A stretch of DNA of 64,000 nt, taken from positions 5,950,501 through 6,014,500 of the forward strand of contig NZ_CP096255.1 of assembly GCF_011516635.5 (NCBI RefSeq). The letters run 5' to 3'. Source of the stretch: Bradyrhizobium barranii subsp. apii (lineage in GTDB: Bacteria; Pseudomonadota; Alphaproteobacteria; Rhizobiales; Xanthobacteraceae). How positions within the stretch are numbered: position 1 is the stretch's first letter; every line of letters begins with the position of its first letter. The notes below the pieces were generated by a model. The model saw nothing but the letters and a program-made list of their open reading frames with translations. It searched no databases and was not told the origin of the DNA. This document shows positions 62,021 through 64,000 of the stretch, one piece after another. Position numbers and translations under genes: made by a program.

Positions 62021-63427
62021 TTACGCAGATGGACGTGTCTCGGCAAAGTTGGCTTCGGCGCTGAGCAAGGTCCGCGCGAACAGGTCGAGCGCCTCGTCAA
62101 CTCCGGCTTCGTCGATGATCAGCGGCGGGCAGAACCCGATCGTGTCGCCCATCGCGCGGATGATCAGGCCATTCTCGATTGCGAGCGCATCGAACATCGC
62201 GCCGACCTTCAGCGCGGGATCGAAGGCCTGCCGCGTCGCGGGGTCCGCGACCAGCTCGACCCCGATCATCAGCCCCTCGCCCCTCACCTGCCCGACGATG
62301 CGCGAATCCCGCGCGATCTGCTCCAGTCCGGCGCGGAGCCTCGAGCCCATGCGGCGGACGTGCGGCACCACATCCATCTCGTGATAGATCTTCAGCGTCT
62401 CGAGCGCGATCGCCGCGCCAACCGGGTGCCCGGAATTGGTGAAACCGTGGCCGAACAGCTCGCCGCCCTTGTTCATCTCGCTGAGCGCGTCGCGGATCGG
62501 ACGGCCCAGCAACACGGCCGACATCGGGAAATAGGACGAGGTGATGCCCTTGGCGAGCGCCACCATGTCCGGCTTCATGCCGACCGTCTGGCAGCCGAAC
62601 CAGTTGCCGGTGCGGCCGAAGCCGCAGACCACCTCGTCACCAAGCACCAGGATGTCGTGACGGCGCAGCACGGCCTCGATCCTCGCGAAATATCCCTTCG
62701 GCGGCACGACGATGCCGCCGCCGGCGTTGATCGGCTCGGCGATGAAAGCTGCGATCGTATCGGGTCCCTCGGCCAAGATCAGTGCTTCGAGATCGGCTGC
62801 GAGGCGGTCGACAAACGCCGCCTCGCTCTCACCGGGCCTCGTGCCGCGATAGGCATCCGGGCAATGCGTGTGCAGGAAGCCTTCGAGCGGAAGACCGAAT
62901 TCGCGGTGCATGCGGGGCAGACCGCACATCGAAGCAGCAACGATCGTCGAGCCATGGAACCCGCGATCGCGGGCGATGATCTTGCGCTTTCCGGGCTTGC
63001 CGTGAACGGCGTGATACACCCAGGCGAGCTTCACCATCGTCTCGGTGGCTTCCGAGCCTGACGTTGCGAAATATGCTTGAGCATCCGGGATCGGCGAGAT
63101 CTCGACCAGCTTCTCGGCGAGGTCGATCGTGTTGTCCGGCGTCTTGTGATTGAAGCTGTGATAGAAGCCGAATTTGTCGTAGGCCGCCGCTGCTGCCGCT
63201 TTCAGGCGCGTCTCGGAAAAGCCGAGCGAGGTACACCAGAGCCCGGCCATCGCTTCCAGATAACGCTTGCCGTTCGCGTCAAAGACATGGACGCCCTCGC
63301 CGCGCGCCATGATCAGCGGTCCGATTTCTGCATGTCGCTGGGGGTTGGTCTGCGAGTGCAGATGGAACGCGATGTCACGCGCCTCGGCTGAATTCGGCTT
63401 GCTGTCGAACACGCGCGCAGCCTCCAT
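62021..63427 (-). CDS. Class III aminotransferase (omega-amino acid/amine:pyruvate type)
   Basis: The 468-residue fold-type I PLP enzyme has FATSGSEATETMVKLAWVYH (phosphate cup), ARDRGFHGSTIVAASMCG and FIAEPINAGGGIVVPPKGYF. LVLGDEVVCGFGRTG holds the cofactor Asp, and MVALAKGITSSYFPMSAVLL holds the PLP Lys. It transfers an amino group from an omega-amino acid or amine to pyruvate or 2-oxoglutarate. It is the first gene of the operon with the binding protein and the dimethylformamidase-like enzyme, and is divergent from a FadR/GntR regulator. Confidence 0.92.
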   Translation of the reverse strand: MEAARVFDSKPNSAEARDIAFHLHSQTNPQRHAEIGPLIMARGEGVHVFDANGKRYLEAMAGLWCTSLGFSETRLKAAAAAAYDKFGFYHSFNHKTPDNTIDLAEKLVEISPIPDAQAYFATSGSEATETMVKLAWVYHAVHGKPGKRKIIARDRGFHGSTIVAASMCGLPRMHREFGLPLEGFLHTHCPDAYRGTRPGESEAAFVDRLAADLEALILAEGPDTIAAFIAEPINAGGGIVVPPKGYFARIEAVLRRHDILVLGDEVVCGFGRTGNWFGCQTVGMKPDMVALAKGITSSYFPMSAVLLGRPIRDALSEMNKGGELFGHGFTNSGHPVGAAIALETLKIYHEMDVVPHVRRMGSRLRAGLEQIARDSRIVGQVRGEGLMIGVELVADPATRQAFDPALKVGAMFDALAIENGLIIRAMGDTIGFCPPLIIDEAGVDEALDLFARTLLSAEANFAETRPSA

Positions 63428-63482
63428 CGTCCCACCGACAGAGTATTCCCAACCCCGGTCGCGCGAAACTGGTCAGTCCAAA

Positions 63483-63495
63483 TTGGTCTGACCAA
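63483..63495. promoter_or_regulatory. Candidate FadR/GntR operator TTGGTCTGACCAA
   Basis: A perfect 13-bp palindrome (TTGGTC-t-GACCAA) lies in the 112-bp divergent region. It fits the PdhR/FadR-subfamily pattern TTGGTnnnACCAA. A partial second site, CTGGTCAGTCCA at ~63469-63480, lies one helical turn away. It sits 45 bp before the regulator start and 56 bp before the aminotransferase start. Confidence 0.65.
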
Positions 63496-63539
63496 CTTGG
63501 CTTTCGCGCGGCAGCTTGTCAAACTCAAAAAAAGGACTG

Positions 63540-64000
63540 ATGAGCACGAAGATGTTGCACGATCCCCCGTCCAAGCCTGAACGCAGCTTCGAGATCGTTG
63601 CCCGGCGCATTGCTGCGATGATCCAGGCGAGTTACCGGATCGGCCAGCGCCTGCCGGCAGAGCGCGATCTCGCGAAGACGTTTGGCGTGTCGAGGCCGAC
63701 GGTGCGCGAGGCCATCCTGTCGCTGGCAATGGCCGGCATGCTGAAGGTGCGCAGTAACAGCGGCGTCTATGTGATCAGTCGTCAGGAGGCACCTGACGTG
63801 CACGTGCTCGAAGGTTTTGGGCCATTCGAGAACCTGGAGGCGCGCCAGCTGATCGAACCGCAGATCGCCGCGATCGCGGCGCAGCGCGGCTCCGAGGCCG
63901 CCTTCGCGCAGCTCGCCGAAGCGCTCGCGATGATGCGCTGGGAACATGCGCAGGGACGCGAGGCCGACACGTCCGACCACCGCTTCCACATGGTGCTGGC
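63540..64000 (+). CDS. FadR/GntR family (FCD) transcriptional regulator, C-terminus off the right edge
   Basis: The visible 153 codons encode a GntR-type winged HTH: EIVARRIAAMIQASYRIGQR, then LPAERDLAKTFGVSRPTVRE and VRSNSGVYVIS. The start of an FCD effector domain follows (ENLEARQLIEPQIAAIAAQR). AAAGGA precedes the ATG at 63540. It is divergent from the aminotransferase operon and next to a matching palindromic operator, so local control is likely. FCD domains commonly bind carboxylates with a metal; the ligand is unknown. Confidence 0.92.
   Translation, partial: MSTKMLHDPPSKPERSFEIVARRIAAMIQASYRIGQRLPAERDLAKTFGVSRPTVREAILSLAMAGMLKVRSNSGVYVISRQEAPDVHVLEGFGPFENLEARQLIEPQIAAIAAQRGSEAAFAQLAEALAMMRWEHAQGREADTSDHRFHMVL

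Overview
The window looks like chromosomal DNA of a Bradyrhizobium-type alphaproteobacterium. The support is its high GC content and densely packed genes, the rlmE-ppx pair, a long valine/acyl-CoA catabolic cluster, Tad-type pseudopilin genes, and several families of intergenic palindromes of the kind common in Bradyrhizobium. I saw no rRNA, tRNA, CRISPR array or phage genes. Family names come from recognising the proteins, not from database searches.

Layout. 1-11 kb: a secreted glycosidase-like protein cut by the left edge; rlmE and a Ppx/GppA phosphatase; a solitary form-II CoxL-like molybdenum hydroxylase; a secreted DUF5107 protein; a hotdog-fold protein; a YaiI/DUF188 protein; an ABC-F ATPase; and a frameshifted D-threonine-aldolase-like gene. 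11-13 kb: a divergent LysR/MFS pair. 13-22.5 kb: a minus-strand catabolic block. It encodes methylmalonate-semialdehyde dehydrogenase, acyl-CoA dehydrogenase, 3-hydroxyisobutyryl-CoA hydrolase, 3-hydroxyisobutyrate dehydrogenase, acyl-CoA synthetase, a MaoC hydratase, an SDR and a BaiN-like flavoprotein, with a divergent LysR regulator. The first four make most of the valine route from isobutyryl-CoA to propionyl-CoA. 23.6-34.7 kb: TetR, thioesterase, crotonase, thiolase, MFS, OprB porin, CorA-like transporter, acetoacetate decarboxylase, patatin and a DJ-1/PfpI protein.

34.8-38.5 kb: two TadE-like pseudopilins and a frameshifted TadG-like vWA protein, with a complete 0.93-kb IS5-family element inserted just upstream of tadG. 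38.8-48 kb: an IclR-controlled block with a class V aminotransferase, a polar amino-acid ABC transporter, an FAD-linked 2-hydroxyacid dehydrogenase-like enzyme and, convergent to it, a molybdopterin oxidoreductase. This looks like uptake and oxidation of an unidentified amino compound. 48.9-57.2 kb: a second IclR-controlled block with a carboxyltransferase, a 73-residue biotin carrier, a TAXI-type TRAP transporter and a three-domain glutaminase. No biotin carboxylase is visible. 57.2-64 kb: a MazG-like pyrophosphohydrolase, a CMD-family protein, and a tight operon (class III aminotransferase, Tat-exported family 5 binding protein, N,N-dimethylformamidase-like large subunit) divergent from a FadR/GntR regulator cut by the right edge.

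Most notable observations: (i) four genes are each broken by what looks like one missing base, which could be real decay or assembly error; (ii) the carboxylase/TRAP block carries a 6-bp repeat expanded inside the HTH of its IclR regulator and a 7-bp tandem repeat that puts the only ATG of the glutaminase out of frame, both candidates for copy-number switching; (iii) three regulators sit beside clean palindromic operator candidates; (iv) the dimethylformamidase-like operon lacks the known small subunit and pairs the enzyme with an aminotransferase and a peptide-type binding protein.
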